NCBI RefSeq assembly: GCF_040529335.1
Contig: NZ_CP159534.1
Location: 6,696,001 to 6,760,000, forward strand
Source: Streptomyces sp. HUAS MG91
GTDB lineage: Bacteria; Actinomycetota; Actinomycetes; Streptomycetales; Streptomycetaceae
DNA length: 64,000 nt
Direction of reading: 5' to 3'
Numbering within the stretch: the stretch's first letter is position 1; every line of letters begins with the position of its first letter. The notes under the pieces are model-generated. The model saw nothing but the letters and a program-made list of their open reading frames with translations. It was not told the DNA's origin and did no database searches. The position numbers and the translations under genes were made by a program. Below, piece by piece: positions 1-8,031 of the stretch.

Positions 1-1266
1 GGTGAAGACGCGGGTGCCGTCGATGCCCTCCCACCAGAACGTGTGGTGCGGCATCCTGTTCGTCTGGTTCCAGCTCAGCTTCTGCGTCAGGAACCACTTG
101 GCGCCCGCCAGCTTCGCCAGCTGCGGGAAGGCGGCGGTGTATCCGAAGGAGTCCGGCAGCCAGACCTCCTCCGTCTCCACGCCCAGCTCGTCCCGGAAGA
201 ACCGCTTGCCGTGCACCAGCTGCCTGGCCAGCGCCTCACCGCCCGGCATGTTGGCGTCCGACTCCACCCACATCGAGCCGACCGGCGCCCAGTTGCCGTC
301 CGCCACCGCCTTCTTGATGCGCTCCCAGATGTGCGGCTGGTGCTCCTTCACCCACGCGTACTGCTGCGCCTGCGAGCAGGCGAAGACCAGCTCGGGGTAG
401 TCCCGGGCCAGCGCCGTGACGTTGGCGAACGTCCGCGACGCCTTGCGGACCGTCTCGCGCAGCGGCCACAGCCACGCCGAGTCGATGTGCGCGTGCCCGG
501 CCGCCGAGATCCGGTGCGCGCTGGCGTGCGCGGGCCGGGCCAGGACGTCGGCCAGCTCGGCGCGGGCCGCGGCCGCCGTGCCGGACACGTCGTGCAGGTC
601 GAGCGCGTCCAGCATCCGCTCCAGGGCGCGCAGGATGTCGTGGCGCCGGCCCCGGTCCGCGTCCAGCTCGTGCATCAGCTCGGAGAGCACCTCGACATCG
701 AGCACGAGGTGCCAGACGGTCTCGTCCAGGACGGCGAGATCGGCGGCTCGGAACCGGTAGACGGGCCGGTCCCCGGCCGTCAGCACATCACCGAGCGGCG
801 TGGGCGCGAAGTCCCTGATGACCGTCGGATTGGCCGCCGCCTCCAGCAGCAGCCGCACCGGCTCGCCCCCGGCCGCGCGCTCCGCCACGGTGAGGTGCCG
901 GTTGCGCGGGTGGATGCCCTTGAGGGGGACGCCCGAGGCGCCGTGGAGCAGCCCCTCGGCCTGGAAGCCGGGGCCCTGCCCGGTGAATCCGGGGTCGACG
1001 ACGGCCTCGACGTGCTGCCCGGCCCACTCCTCGGGCACCGTCCCCTCCAGCCGGAACCAACTCGTCGACCAGGGCTTTCCCCAGGGGGTGCCGGTCTCGA
1101 AGGGTTCGTAGTCGGCCTTCAGCGCCTCGGCGACGGGCACCGGCTCGCCCGGCGCGTGCCACACGCTCAGGGTCAGCGGGGTACGCCGCGCGTACTGCGC
1201 GGGGCGGACGAACTGACGCATCGCCCGTTCAAGTCGGCCCTCCACGAGCTGTCGGTCGTCGTGCAC
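1..1266 (-). CDS. GH38 alpha-mannosidase, 3' part cut off by the window edge
   Basis: The first 422 residues of a glycoside hydrolase family 38 alpha-mannosidase are visible; the rest (family members are about 1,000 residues) lies outside the window. Residues 1-245 match the N-terminal beta domain of the bacterial type. The catalytic domain begins at AGHAHIDSAWLWPL (residues 256-269), whose His/Asp pair binds zinc. MWVESDANMPGGE (332-344) carries the expected nucleophile, Asp337. There is no signal peptide, so it should act in the cytoplasm on imported mannosides. The GTG start at 1266 is preceded by AAGGAG at good spacing. It diverges from the ATP-binding gene. It may cooperate with the fucosidase locus 31 kb away, but that is inference. 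Confidence 0.9.
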   Translation of the reverse strand, partial: MHDDRQLVEGRLERAMRQFVRPAQYARRTPLTLSVWHAPGEPVPVAEALKADYEPFETGTPWGKPWSTSWFRLEGTVPEEWAGQHVEAVVDPGFTGQGPGFQAEGLLHGASGVPLKGIHPRNRHLTVAERAAGGEPVRLLLEAAANPTVIRDFAPTPLGDVLTAGDRPVYRFRAADLAVLDETVWHLVLDVEVLSELMHELDADRGRRHDILRALERMLDALDLHDVSGTAAAARAELADVLARPAHASAHRISAAGHAHIDSAWLWPLRETVRKASRTFANVTALARDYPELVFACSQAQQYAWVKEHQPHIWERIKKAVADGNWAPVGSMWVESDANMPGGEALARQLVHGKRFFRDELGVETEEVWLPDSFGYTAAFPQLAKLAGAKWFLTQKLSWNQTNRMPHHTFWWEGIDGTRVFT

Positions 1267-1388
1267 GGCGGCTCCTTCTCGGTTCTCGTCCGGGGTGGCT
1301 CCACCGCTTCCCTTCCCCGCGCCGCCCGTGGACACCCCGCCGGTGATGGACGAATCAACAGGAGTGCGGACAGAGCAGCGGGGAATGC

Positions 1389-1454
1389 ATGGCCGTGTAC
1401 GCGTTCGACAGACAGGCCGAGGAGTACGAGTCCAGGACCAGAGAGGCATCGTGA
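1389..1454 (+). CDS. possible 21-residue leader ORF overlapping the next gene
   Basis: A short ORF (ATG GCC GTG TAC...) encodes 21 residues and ends in a TGA that overlaps the GTG proposed as the start of the next gene, forming GTGA. That is the usual geometry of translational coupling. The peptide is charged (RQAEEYESRTREAS) and I recognise no family. No strong ribosome binding site precedes it (GCGGGGA lies nearby). It could be chance: the downstream start is uncertain, and the downstream frame is also open through this region. Confidence 0.25.
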   Translation: MAVYAFDRQAEEYESRTREAS

Positions 1455-1942
1455 TCGGCGTGTGGGCGGGGGTAATGAAACGGCAGGTGCATGACACCAA
1501 AGACAGGGAGGCCCCGGAAGTCGACGGGGCACCGCGACAGCTCAAGCGGAAGCTGGGCCGGGCGGACCTGCGAGCGGTACCGGAGGCCAGGCGCGCACTG
1601 CGCGAGCTGCTCCGCCACTGGGGCATGCCGGGAAGAACGGAGATAGCCGAGCTGCTCACCAGCGAACTCGTCACCAACGCGCTGGTGCACACGGACAGGG
1701 ACGCGGAACTCGTCGCGACCGTGGGCCCCCGGGGCCTGCGGGTGGAGGTGAGGGACGCGGCGGCACGCAGGCCGAGGCTGCGGGTACCGAACGCCGACGA
1801 CGGTACGCACAGCACGCACGGCCGGGGCCTGCTCCTGGTCCAGTCCCTCGCGGACGCCTGGGGCGTCGCGGCGCTCGGCGCCCAAGAACCGGGGAAGGTG
1901 GTGTGGTTCGAACTGCACACGGGGGCGGGCGGCGTCCTGTGA
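1451..1942 (+). CDS. ATP-binding protein, RsbW-like HATPase domain
   Basis: This is a 163-residue GHKL/HATPase_c_2 protein of the anti-sigma-factor kinase type that is abundant in Streptomyces. The N box is ELLTSELVTNALVH; the G-box region is THGRGLLLVQSLADAWG, followed by a conserved tail (GKVVWFEL). The family binds ATP and phosphorylates STAS partners or sequesters sigma factors; this one has no adjacent partner gene, so its target is unknown. I chose the GTG at 1451 (AGAGG just upstream, overlapping a short ORF). An ATG at 1475 and a more upstream ATG at 1385 are also possible. Confidence 0.8.
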   Translation: MIGVWAGVMKRQVHDTKDREAPEVDGAPRQLKRKLGRADLRAVPEARRALRELLRHWGMPGRTEIAELLTSELVTNALVHTDRDAELVATVGPRGLRVEVRDAAARRPRLRVPNADDGTHSTHGRGLLLVQSLADAWGVAALGAQEPGKVVWFELHTGAGGVL

Positions 1943-1972
1943 CACCGCCCGCCCGCCGGATGTGATGCCGCG

Positions 1973-3049
1973 TCAGCCGAACTGCTGCTCCAGGTCCTTG
2001 AGCTTGCGCTCCAGGGTGTCGAGCCGGGGCAGTGCCTGAGTGTCGTCCTCGGCCGTCAGATCGACGGTCACGGGCGGCTGCTCAGGACCGCCCCTGACGG
2101 CCTGGAGCGAGGGCCGGGCGCGCAGTGGCAGCTGATCCTGCGAGGGCTGGGTCCCCGCGGATATGGCAGGCTCCGAGCCGCCTTGGGCGGAGCCTGCCGA
2201 CGCGGCCACGGCCGGCACCTCCACCTGGCGGCCACCGCGCCCGGTCAGGCCGCGGTGGCCGCGGCTGAGAGCCCGCAACTGCGCCCGCTCCAGCTTCTGG
2301 TGCTCCCGCTGCCGCATCCGGTTCTGCGTCTTCTGCCGCTTGTCCTCGCGCACCTCGTCCACGGCCTCGTCCAGCGTCCGTACGTTCTCCAGGAGCATCA
2401 GCGACCAGGCGCTGTACGTCTCCCGGGGCGCGCGCAGCCACCGCACGATCCGGATCTGCGGCAACGGCCGCGGCACCAGGCCCTGTTCGCGCAGCGCCGC
2501 GCGGCGCGTCTGCTTCAGGGCGCGGTCGAAGAGGACGGCCGCCGACAGCGACATCCCCGCGAAGAAGTGCGGGGCGCCCGCGTGGTCGAGCCCGCGCGGC
2601 GCGTGCACCCAGTTGAACCAGGCGGCGGCGCCGGCGAACGTCCATACGAGTATCCGCGAGCCGAGCGCGGCGTCGCCGTGGCTGGCCTCGCGCACCGCGA
2701 GCACCGAGCAGAACATCGCGGCACCGTCGAGGCCGAAGGGGACCAGGTACTCCCAGCCCCCGGACAGGCTCAGGTTCTGCCGGCCGAAGCCGACCAGGCC
2801 GTGGAAGGAGAGCGCGGCGGCGACGGCGGCGCAGCAGAACAGCAGCACGTACGAGGCGGTGCCGTAGACGGCCTCCTTGCGCCTGCGGCGCTCCTCGCTG
2901 CGTTCCCACGACTCGTCCATCGACGACCCGCCCTTCTTGCCGTCCCCCGAGCGCCTGCCGCGCGCGAGGACCGCAACCGCCGCCAGTCCGCCCAGGAGCA
3001 GCACGGCGCCCGGAAGCAGCCAGTCCAGCGATATGTCGGTCAGTCTCAT
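1973..3049 (-). CDS. DUF2637 membrane protein
   Basis: A 358-residue protein with about five predicted membrane segments (roughly residues 10-30, 64-84, 100-120, 130-148 and 160-178). The pattern, including the FGLDGAAMFCSVLAVREAS segment, is that of DUF2637, a family related to the Spd transfer/spread proteins of actinomycete plasmids but common on chromosomes. After the membrane part come a basic Q/R-rich stretch, a low-complexity Pro/Gln region and a short C-terminal coiled coil (LERKLKDLEQQF). The ATG at 3049 has AGGGA upstream; an in-frame extension to 3151 lacks a good site. No other transfer gene is nearby. Function unknown. Confidence 0.75.
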   Translation of the reverse strand: MRLTDISLDWLLPGAVLLLGGLAAVAVLARGRRSGDGKKGGSSMDESWERSEERRRRKEAVYGTASYVLLFCCAAVAAALSFHGLVGFGRQNLSLSGGWEYLVPFGLDGAAMFCSVLAVREASHGDAALGSRILVWTFAGAAAWFNWVHAPRGLDHAGAPHFFAGMSLSAAVLFDRALKQTRRAALREQGLVPRPLPQIRIVRWLRAPRETYSAWSLMLLENVRTLDEAVDEVREDKRQKTQNRMRQREHQKLERAQLRALSRGHRGLTGRGGRQVEVPAVAASAGSAQGGSEPAISAGTQPSQDQLPLRARPSLQAVRGGPEQPPVTVDLTAEDDTQALPRLDTLERKLKDLEQQFG

Positions 3050-3236
3050 CTGGGGTCCCTTGCATTGCGGTAGGGCTTTCGGGCGCCATAGTGGCCCAGC
3101 CGTCCGAGCCCGCAGGGGGTTTCGGGACAAGAGAACGCCATTGGAGTGCAAGGGGGGCGTGTAAAGCGGTCGTACGCTCGAACTCCCGCCTTAAAAGGGG
3201 AAGTTGGTTTCGATTTATGTCACTCGTACGGGTGGT

Positions 3237-4091
3237 TCAGGCTGCTGTGGTAGCCGTGAGGCGTGCGATGCGGTCCGCGTCGCAGGTGCGCGGGCAGGTC
3301 ACGCAGGTGTCCTCGGGGCGCAGCGTGTAGAAGAGGCAGCAGCTGGCGCGGTCCCGGGTGGGCAGGGTCTCCCCCGCGGGTCCGGTCAGCTCCCGGAAGG
3401 CGGCCCGGCCGACGTACGGCTTCGTGGTACCGGGCAGCAGCTCCTCCAGCTCGGTCATCGCGCGCCGCTCCTCGCCGAGCAGATGACCGACGTACCAGAG
3501 GCTCTCGACGATCTCGTCCGTCGCCATGCCCCACAGGGCGCGCGGGCCGCGCCGCATCCGGGGCCCGAAGCCGCTCAGGACGGGCTGGAGGTGGTCGGCG
3601 ACGGCCGCGCGGACCTCGGCGCGCAGGGCCTCCTCGTCGGGGACGACATGGGCGCCGGGCAGGCTCGCCGCCGGGTCGCCGGGCAGACAGGCGAAGTCGG
3701 TGACGCGTACGGCCATCCGGCCGAGCGCCCGCTGGAAGGAGACGTGGGCGGCCGGGAAGCGCGGCACCCTGCGGTGCAGGAACCAGGGCGCCGTGATCAG
3801 CAGACAGGCGGGCCAGGCGTAGCGGTGCAGGCCGAAGCTGGCGATGACGTCGGGGCGGGCCTGCTGCCCGTAGTCCTTGAGCACCTGGGCGTTGTCCCAG
3901 GCCAGGAAGGCGTCGAGGGCGGGGCCCTGCTGTGCCAGGTCCTCGGTGCGGACCCAGCCGGCGCCGTGCGGCAGGGGCTCGTCCGGGCCCAGCTCGATGA
4001 TGCGCAGGCTCGGGAACACCTCGGTGAGGCGGGCGTACGCGGCCGACACCGCGCTGTCCGTCGCGGCGTGCGCCGGGGTGAGGAGAGTCAT
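3237..4091 (-). CDS. FhuF-like [2Fe-2S] protein, probable siderophore-iron reductase
   Basis: A 284-residue protein ending in the ferric-iron-reductase C-terminal motif: CC (251-252), then C263 and C266 in CVTCPRTC. This is the CC-x10-C-x2-C ligand set of FhuF, which releases iron from imported ferric siderophores by reducing it. The N-terminal part has the weakly conserved alpha-helical fold of FhuF-type proteins. It is predicted to be cytoplasmic. An iron box 28 bases upstream of the ATG indicates repression by a DtxR/IdeR-type regulator (DmdR in Streptomyces) when iron is plentiful. No siderophore synthesis or uptake gene lies beside it. It diverges from a GntR regulator. Confidence 0.85.
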   Translation of the reverse strand: MTLLTPAHAATDSAVSAAYARLTEVFPSLRIIELGPDEPLPHGAGWVRTEDLAQQGPALDAFLAWDNAQVLKDYGQQARPDVIASFGLHRYAWPACLLITAPWFLHRRVPRFPAAHVSFQRALGRMAVRVTDFACLPGDPAASLPGAHVVPDEEALRAEVRAAVADHLQPVLSGFGPRMRRGPRALWGMATDEIVESLWYVGHLLGEERRAMTELEELLPGTTKPYVGRAAFRELTGPAGETLPTRDRASCCLFYTLRPEDTCVTCPRTCDADRIARLTATTAA

Positions 4092-4118
4092 GCAGGGACC
4101 ACCGAATCGCGATCGTTT

Positions 4119-4137
4119 GCAGGTAAGCCTTACCTTA
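4119..4137 (-). promoter_or_regulatory. iron box (DmdR/IdeR-type operator)
   Basis: Read on the minus strand, TAAGGTAAGGCTTACCTGC matches the DtxR/IdeR 19-mer TTAGGTTAGGCTAACCTAA at 14 of 19 positions and keeps the central AGGCTNACCT core. It lies just upstream of the FhuF-like gene, where a repressor would block its promoter. It could also affect the divergent GntR gene. Confidence 0.75.
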
Positions 4138-4232
4138 CCCGACGTTTTCGGGGTTTGAACTGCGGGCCCGGCGCCCTATGGTTCTGGGTTGGGATGGGGA
4201 CAAAGAGCGACGAACGGCTAGGAACGGCGGCG

Positions 4233-4964
4233 ATGGGGATGACCGGGGTGGAGCAGGCCAGACCGCGCGTGGCGCCCTTCGCGGTGCCGGAACAGCGCGG
4301 CGCCGACTCCTCCGTGGCCGCGCACCGTGGTGAGCACACGCACAGCGAGCCGCCCGCGCCGCGGGTCGCCGTCGCCCGGACGTCGGTGCGCGGGCAGGTC
4401 CTCGACGCCCTGCGGGCCGCGCTGCTCTCCGGTGAGCTGGCGCCCGGCGAGGTGTACTCGGCGCCGGTGCTCGGTGAGCGGTTCGGGGTCTCGGCCACGC
4501 CCGTGCGCGAGGCCATGCAGCTGCTGGCCCGGGAGGGCGCCGTCGAGGTCGTGCCGAACCGGGGGTTCCGGGTGGCCGAGCGGAGCGCCCGCGAGCTGGC
4601 CGAACTGGCCGAGGTGCGGGCGCTCATCGAGGTGCCGGTGGTGCTGCGGCTCGCCCGCGCGGTGCCGGTGTCCCGGTGGGCCTCGTTGCGGCCCGCCGCC
4701 GAGGAGACCGTCGCCGCGGCCGCCTGCGGGGATGTCGCGCGGTACGCCGAGGTGGACCGGGCGTTCCATCGGGCCGTGCTGGGGCTCGGGGGGAACGAGC
4801 AGTTGGTGCGGGTCGCCGATGATCTGCGGCGCCGGGTGATCTGGTCGGCGTGCGACCTCGCGGTCGACGCCGGGGAGCATGTGGCGCTCCTGGATGCCCT
4901 GGAATCCCAGGACGCCCCCGCCCTCCACCGCGTCCTGGACGCCCATTTCAAGACGTCGTCCTAG
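4233..4964 (+). CDS. GntR-family regulator with FCD domain
   Basis: A 243-residue transcription factor. After a 45-residue variable N-terminus comes a GntR winged helix (about 48-110; recognition region ERFGVSATPVREAMQLLAREGAV), then an all-helical FCD ligand domain (about 118-235) that usually binds small carboxylates through a metal. Its ligand and target are not visible. It is divergent from the FhuF-like gene, and the iron box lies between them. I chose ATG 4233 (AGGA nine bases upstream); ATG 4194 and ATG 4239 are alternatives. A hairpin terminator follows. Confidence 0.8.
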   Translation: MGMTGVEQARPRVAPFAVPEQRGADSSVAAHRGEHTHSEPPAPRVAVARTSVRGQVLDALRAALLSGELAPGEVYSAPVLGERFGVSATPVREAMQLLAREGAVEVVPNRGFRVAERSARELAELAEVRALIEVPVVLRLARAVPVSRWASLRPAAEETVAAAACGDVARYAEVDRAFHRAVLGLGGNEQLVRVADDLRRRVIWSACDLAVDAGEHVALLDALESQDAPALHRVLDAHFKTSS

Positions 4965-4975
4965 CCTTGGGCAAT

Positions 4976-4994
4976 CTGCCGCCTGGGGCGGCAG
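4976..4994 (+). terminator. hairpin after the GntR gene
   Basis: CTGCCGCC and GGCGGCAG form a perfect 8-bp stem with a 3-base loop, 11 bases after the GntR stop. There is no U tract, as is usual for Streptomyces terminators. Confidence 0.5.
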
Positions 4995-5070
4995 GGTGGG
5001 CAAGGCGGCACCCCGGCGCGGGGGGAGCGCCTAATCGGCGGCCAGTTCAGCGCCGTTCGCGGGTGCAGCC

Positions 5071-5113
5071 CCGGTGGGGGCTGGTCGCGCAGTTCCCCGC
5101 GCCCCTGGCGGGG
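5071..5113. repeat. common Streptomyces intergenic repeat (GCGCAGTTCCCCGCGCCCC type)
   Basis: The stretch GGTGGGGGCTGGTCGCGCAG followed by TTCCCCGCGCCCCT and GGCGGGGC is a copy of a short palindromic element I recognise as scattered through intergenic regions of many Streptomyces genomes. It sits between two convergent genes. The arms GGGGCGCGGGGAA and partial complements could fold as a terminator-like hairpin. Its origin and role are not established. Confidence 0.6.
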
Positions 5114-5120
5114 CCCAGGC

Positions 5121-5897
5121 TTAAGCCGCCGCGGGCAACACCCCCGCCAGCCATGTCGGGACGCCGCCCAGGAGGCGGAAGAGGCGGGTGGCCTCGGCCG
5201 TGAGGCGGGCCTTGGTCTCGGGCTCGGGTTCCGCCTCGGCCAGCGAGACCAGGGCGGGAGCCGTCCCCACCAGATACCCCAGTTCCTCGCGCAGCCGCAG
5301 CGACTCCGAGAACCCCCGGCGGGCCTCCGCCAACTCCCCCTCCCGCAGCGCCAGCCCGGCCAGATGCCGCCAGGTGAAGGACAGGAGCAGAGGATCGCCG
5401 TGGGCGGTCGCCCCGGCATGGGCGCGGCGGTACGCGGCGCGGGCCGCCTGCGGCGCGTCGGAGAGGTTCTCGGCCATCAGCCCCCGCCGGAAGTCGAGCA
5501 GCGCCCGCCCCGCCGCGCCGGGCGCGATCAGCGCCGCCGCCCGCCCGAACGCGGAGCGCGCCTCGTCGACCCGGTCCCGGACCTTCAACAACGTAGCTGC
5601 GTAAGCGAGTTGACCCCGCTCGCAGGCCGCGGCGCCGCGCTCCTCATCGGTGTGGGCCAGCGCCTCGGCGGCCCGCAGGGCGTCCTCGGCCTCGGCCCAG
5701 CCCTGCTCCGTGTACAGGCACCGCTCCCCGAGCAGCGCCGCCCGCTGGAGCGCCGCGGCCGGATCGCCGACCGCGTGCCGGTCGAGGAGTGCCGCCGCGT
5801 CGGCCCAGCAGCCGCGCGAGCGCAGCCGCCACACCGCGGTCTGGAGTGGATCGTCCCCTGCGTTCGTTCCGGTACCAGACATGGCGGGATGCGCCAC
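5121..5897 (-). CDS. TPR-like helical repeat protein
   Basis: A 258-residue Ala/Arg/Leu-rich protein built of paired helices typical of tetratricopeptide-like repeats (for example AAALQRAALLGERCLYTEQGWAEAEDALRAAEALAH, then ADAAALL- and AEARRGF-type units). It has no signal peptide or membrane segment. Such proteins are usually scaffolds; no partner is evident. I chose the GTG at 5897 because GGAGGG lies five bases upstream; ATG 5882 is an alternative. It converges with the GntR gene and is followed upstream by pucR in the same direction. Confidence 0.65.
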   Translation of the reverse strand: MAHPAMSGTGTNAGDDPLQTAVWRLRSRGCWADAAALLDRHAVGDPAAALQRAALLGERCLYTEQGWAEAEDALRAAEALAHTDEERGAAACERGQLAYAATLLKVRDRVDEARSAFGRAAALIAPGAAGRALLDFRRGLMAENLSDAPQAARAAYRRAHAGATAHGDPLLLSFTWRHLAGLALREGELAEARRGFSESLRLREELGYLVGTAPALVSLAEAEPEPETKARLTAEATRLFRLLGGVPTWLAGVLPAAA

Positions 5898-6012
5898 GTT
5901 GCCCTCCCCGAGCACGCCATCGAGCCGAGTTGATGAGGGGCATCTCAGCACGGATCACGGCGCGCGGCCAAGGGGATGGGTGAAAGAATTCACAAACCCG
6001 TGGGCTTGTGCG

Positions 6013-7692
6013 TCAGCTCATCCGCAGGGCCAGGAAGAAGTCCAACTTGTCCTCCAGGCGCGACAGATCACGGTTCGTCAGCTGTTCGATCCGGCCGACG
6101 CGGTAGCGCAGCGTGTTGACGTGCAGGTGGAGCCGCGAGGCGCAGCGGGTCCACGAGCCGTCGCAGTCCAGGAACGCCTCCAGGGTCGGGATCAGCTCCG
6201 CGCGGTGCTTGCGGTCGTAGTCGCGCAGCGGATCCAGGAGCCGGGCGGTGAACGCGCGCCGCACGTCGTCCGGGACGAACGGCAGCAGCAGCACGTGCGA
6301 GGCCAGCTCCTGGTGACCGGCCGCGCAGACCAGGCCGGTGCGGGCCCCCGCGACCCGGCGGGCGTGCCGGGCCTCCTCCAGGGCGCCGCGCAGCCCCTCC
6401 GCCGAGTGCACGGCGGCGCTCACGCCGATGGTGAGGCGCCCGTCGTCGGCGAGCCCCGCCGACAGCGGATCCCGTACCGAGGTCAGCAGCGCGTCGGCGA
6501 TCAGGCCCTGCTCCGCCCCGTTCTCCTCCGTGGGCACCGCGGGCAGCGGGACGAGCGCGATCGCCTCGTCGCCGGTGTGCGCCACGGCGATCCGGTCGGA
6601 CGGCTCGGGGCCGGACGACAGCGGGTCGACGAGGATCTCCTCCAGGAGCGACTGGGCGACCGGGCCGCCCTCGATGTCGCCGCCCTCCCACTCGACCTTC
6701 GCCACGACGACCTGCCAGTGCGGGGCCGCGCCCAGGCCGGGCAGCAGCACCGGGGCGGCGACCCGCAGCCGGGCGGCGATCTCGGCCGGGGCGGCGCCCG
6801 ACTGGACCAGTTCGAGGACTTCCTGGGCCAGCCGTCGGCGTACCGTACGCGCCGCGTCGCGCCGGTCGCGCTCGACCGAGATCAGCTGGGTGACGCCCTG
6901 GAGCAGGTCGAGCCGCTCCTCGGGCCAGTCGCCGGCGTCCGCCTCGACCGCGAGCAGCCAGTCCGACAGGACCGTCTCGCGCACGTCGCGGGAGCCGGTC
7001 AGGGCCGCGCCGTGGGCCCCGGAGCGGATCGGGAAGAGCGAGTACGTGCTGCCGTCGACCGTGACGCGGTGCGGGGCGCGGCGCCCCGAGCGGGTCGCCG
7101 ACAGATGCTCGGCGGCCAGCCGGGCGCAGACCTCGGGCGGCAGCTCGGGCCCGCTCGCGCCGGAGCCCGCTATCGCGCGCCCGGCGGGGGAGAGCACCCA
7201 GGCGCGCAGGTCCAGATCGCTGCCGAGCAGGTCCAGGACGACGTCGGGGCCGCCGCCCGTGGGCCCGGACGTCATCAGCCGCCGGTGCCGGTCCACGACC
7301 GCCGCGAGGTCCCCCGCGCGCTCGCCGGAGACCTGGCGCACGACGTGCTCGGTGATGGTCGCGAACGCCACCGACTCGTTCACCGCGAAGAGCGGCAGGC
7401 GGTGCCGTGCGCAGGCCTGGACGAGATCGTCGGGGATCGCGCCCAGCTCGGCCTCGCCGGCCGCCAGGGCCGTGACCCCGGCCGCGTTGAGTATCCGTAC
7501 GAAGGGCTCGGAGTCCGCCTCGTCCCGGCGCCAGGCCAGGCCCGTGAGGACCAGCTCGCCGCCGGACAGATAGCGGCTCGGGTCCCGCAGGTCCGTGGTC
7601 ATCACGCCCCGGACGGTACGGTCGAGCTCTTCCTCGCCGCCGAGGAGCCTGAGGCCCAGCGCGTCCGTGTCCAGCAATGCGCGCAGCCGCAT
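6013..7692 (-). CDS. PucR-family regulator, likely of xanthine dehydrogenase genes
   Basis: A 559-residue PucR-type transcription factor. Residues about 1-120 form the N-terminal PucR domain (MRLRALLDTDALGLRLLGG...); the middle is a GGDEF-like/CdaR-type sensor region. The C-terminus (about 490-555) is the HTH_30 domain, seen as LEAFLDCDGSWTRCASRL followed by HLHVNTLRYRVGRIEQLTNR. Relatives control purine catabolism. The gene is divergent from the xanthine dehydrogenase operon across a 339-base region, which points to control of that operon in response to a purine or ureide. Whether it activates or represses cannot be read from the sequence. Confidence 0.88.
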   Translation of the reverse strand: MRLRALLDTDALGLRLLGGEEELDRTVRGVMTTDLRDPSRYLSGGELVLTGLAWRRDEADSEPFVRILNAAGVTALAAGEAELGAIPDDLVQACARHRLPLFAVNESVAFATITEHVVRQVSGERAGDLAAVVDRHRRLMTSGPTGGGPDVVLDLLGSDLDLRAWVLSPAGRAIAGSGASGPELPPEVCARLAAEHLSATRSGRRAPHRVTVDGSTYSLFPIRSGAHGAALTGSRDVRETVLSDWLLAVEADAGDWPEERLDLLQGVTQLISVERDRRDAARTVRRRLAQEVLELVQSGAAPAEIAARLRVAAPVLLPGLGAAPHWQVVVAKVEWEGGDIEGGPVAQSLLEEILVDPLSSGPEPSDRIAVAHTGDEAIALVPLPAVPTEENGAEQGLIADALLTSVRDPLSAGLADDGRLTIGVSAAVHSAEGLRGALEEARHARRVAGARTGLVCAAGHQELASHVLLLPFVPDDVRRAFTARLLDPLRDYDRKHRAELIPTLEAFLDCDGSWTRCASRLHLHVNTLRYRVGRIEQLTNRDLSRLEDKLDFFLALRMS

Positions 7693-8031
7693 GTCTTCGT
7701 CGCCGCCGATCTGTCTCGAAGTGTGCGTGGGGGAGTGCGTCGTCCGTTTCCCACGAGAAACGGAGAGGTTACTGATGCCCTCCGTTCATACGAATCTACA
7801 AGACACCCGTCTTGGTCAGCCAACTCCTTCATGGTTTCCGTGACTGACCCCGGTGCGGTACACCCCTGTGTACTGGGCCCACTCCGCGTGAACAGCACAT
7901 GAACGAGCCTCTGTGATCCGCACATCCGTGGCTCGATCGCTTCGCCAGACACTCATCGAACATCTGTACGACGCGAACGATTCGAACGATCCACGCACGA
8001 CGCCGAACGATTACGAAGAAGAGAGCCGCTC
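7693..8031. promoter_or_regulatory. divergent control region between pucR and the xdh operon
   Basis: This 339-base gap holds no convincing ORF. It is clearly lower in GC than the flanking genes, as expected for promoters in both directions. Its right end carries three copies of CGAACGAT (listed separately). No clear -35/-10 pair could be fixed by eye. Confidence 0.6.
7974..8012. repeat. three direct repeats CGAACGAT before the xdh operon
   Basis: CGAACGAT(T) occurs at 7974, 7983 and 8004. The first two are exactly 9 bases apart and together give the palindrome-like block CGAACGATTCGAACGAT; the third is 21 bases further on. They lie 20-58 bases before the first xdh start codon. PucR or another regulator could bind here; the assignment is by position only. 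Confidence 0.4.

Noticed and set aside
1973..3049. DUF2637 gene as trace of an integrated plasmid
   Set aside because: The family also occurs as a stable chromosomal gene, and there is no integrase, replication or transfer gene beside it.
3204..4232. Upstream extension of the GntR ORF through the FhuF gene
   Set aside because: It would cover the FhuF-like gene and iron box in antisense; the HTH protein starts at about 4233.
5650..7902. Long plus-strand ORF opposite pucR
   Set aside because: Antisense open frame typical of high-GC DNA; the minus strand encodes a clear PucR protein with HTH and sensor domains.
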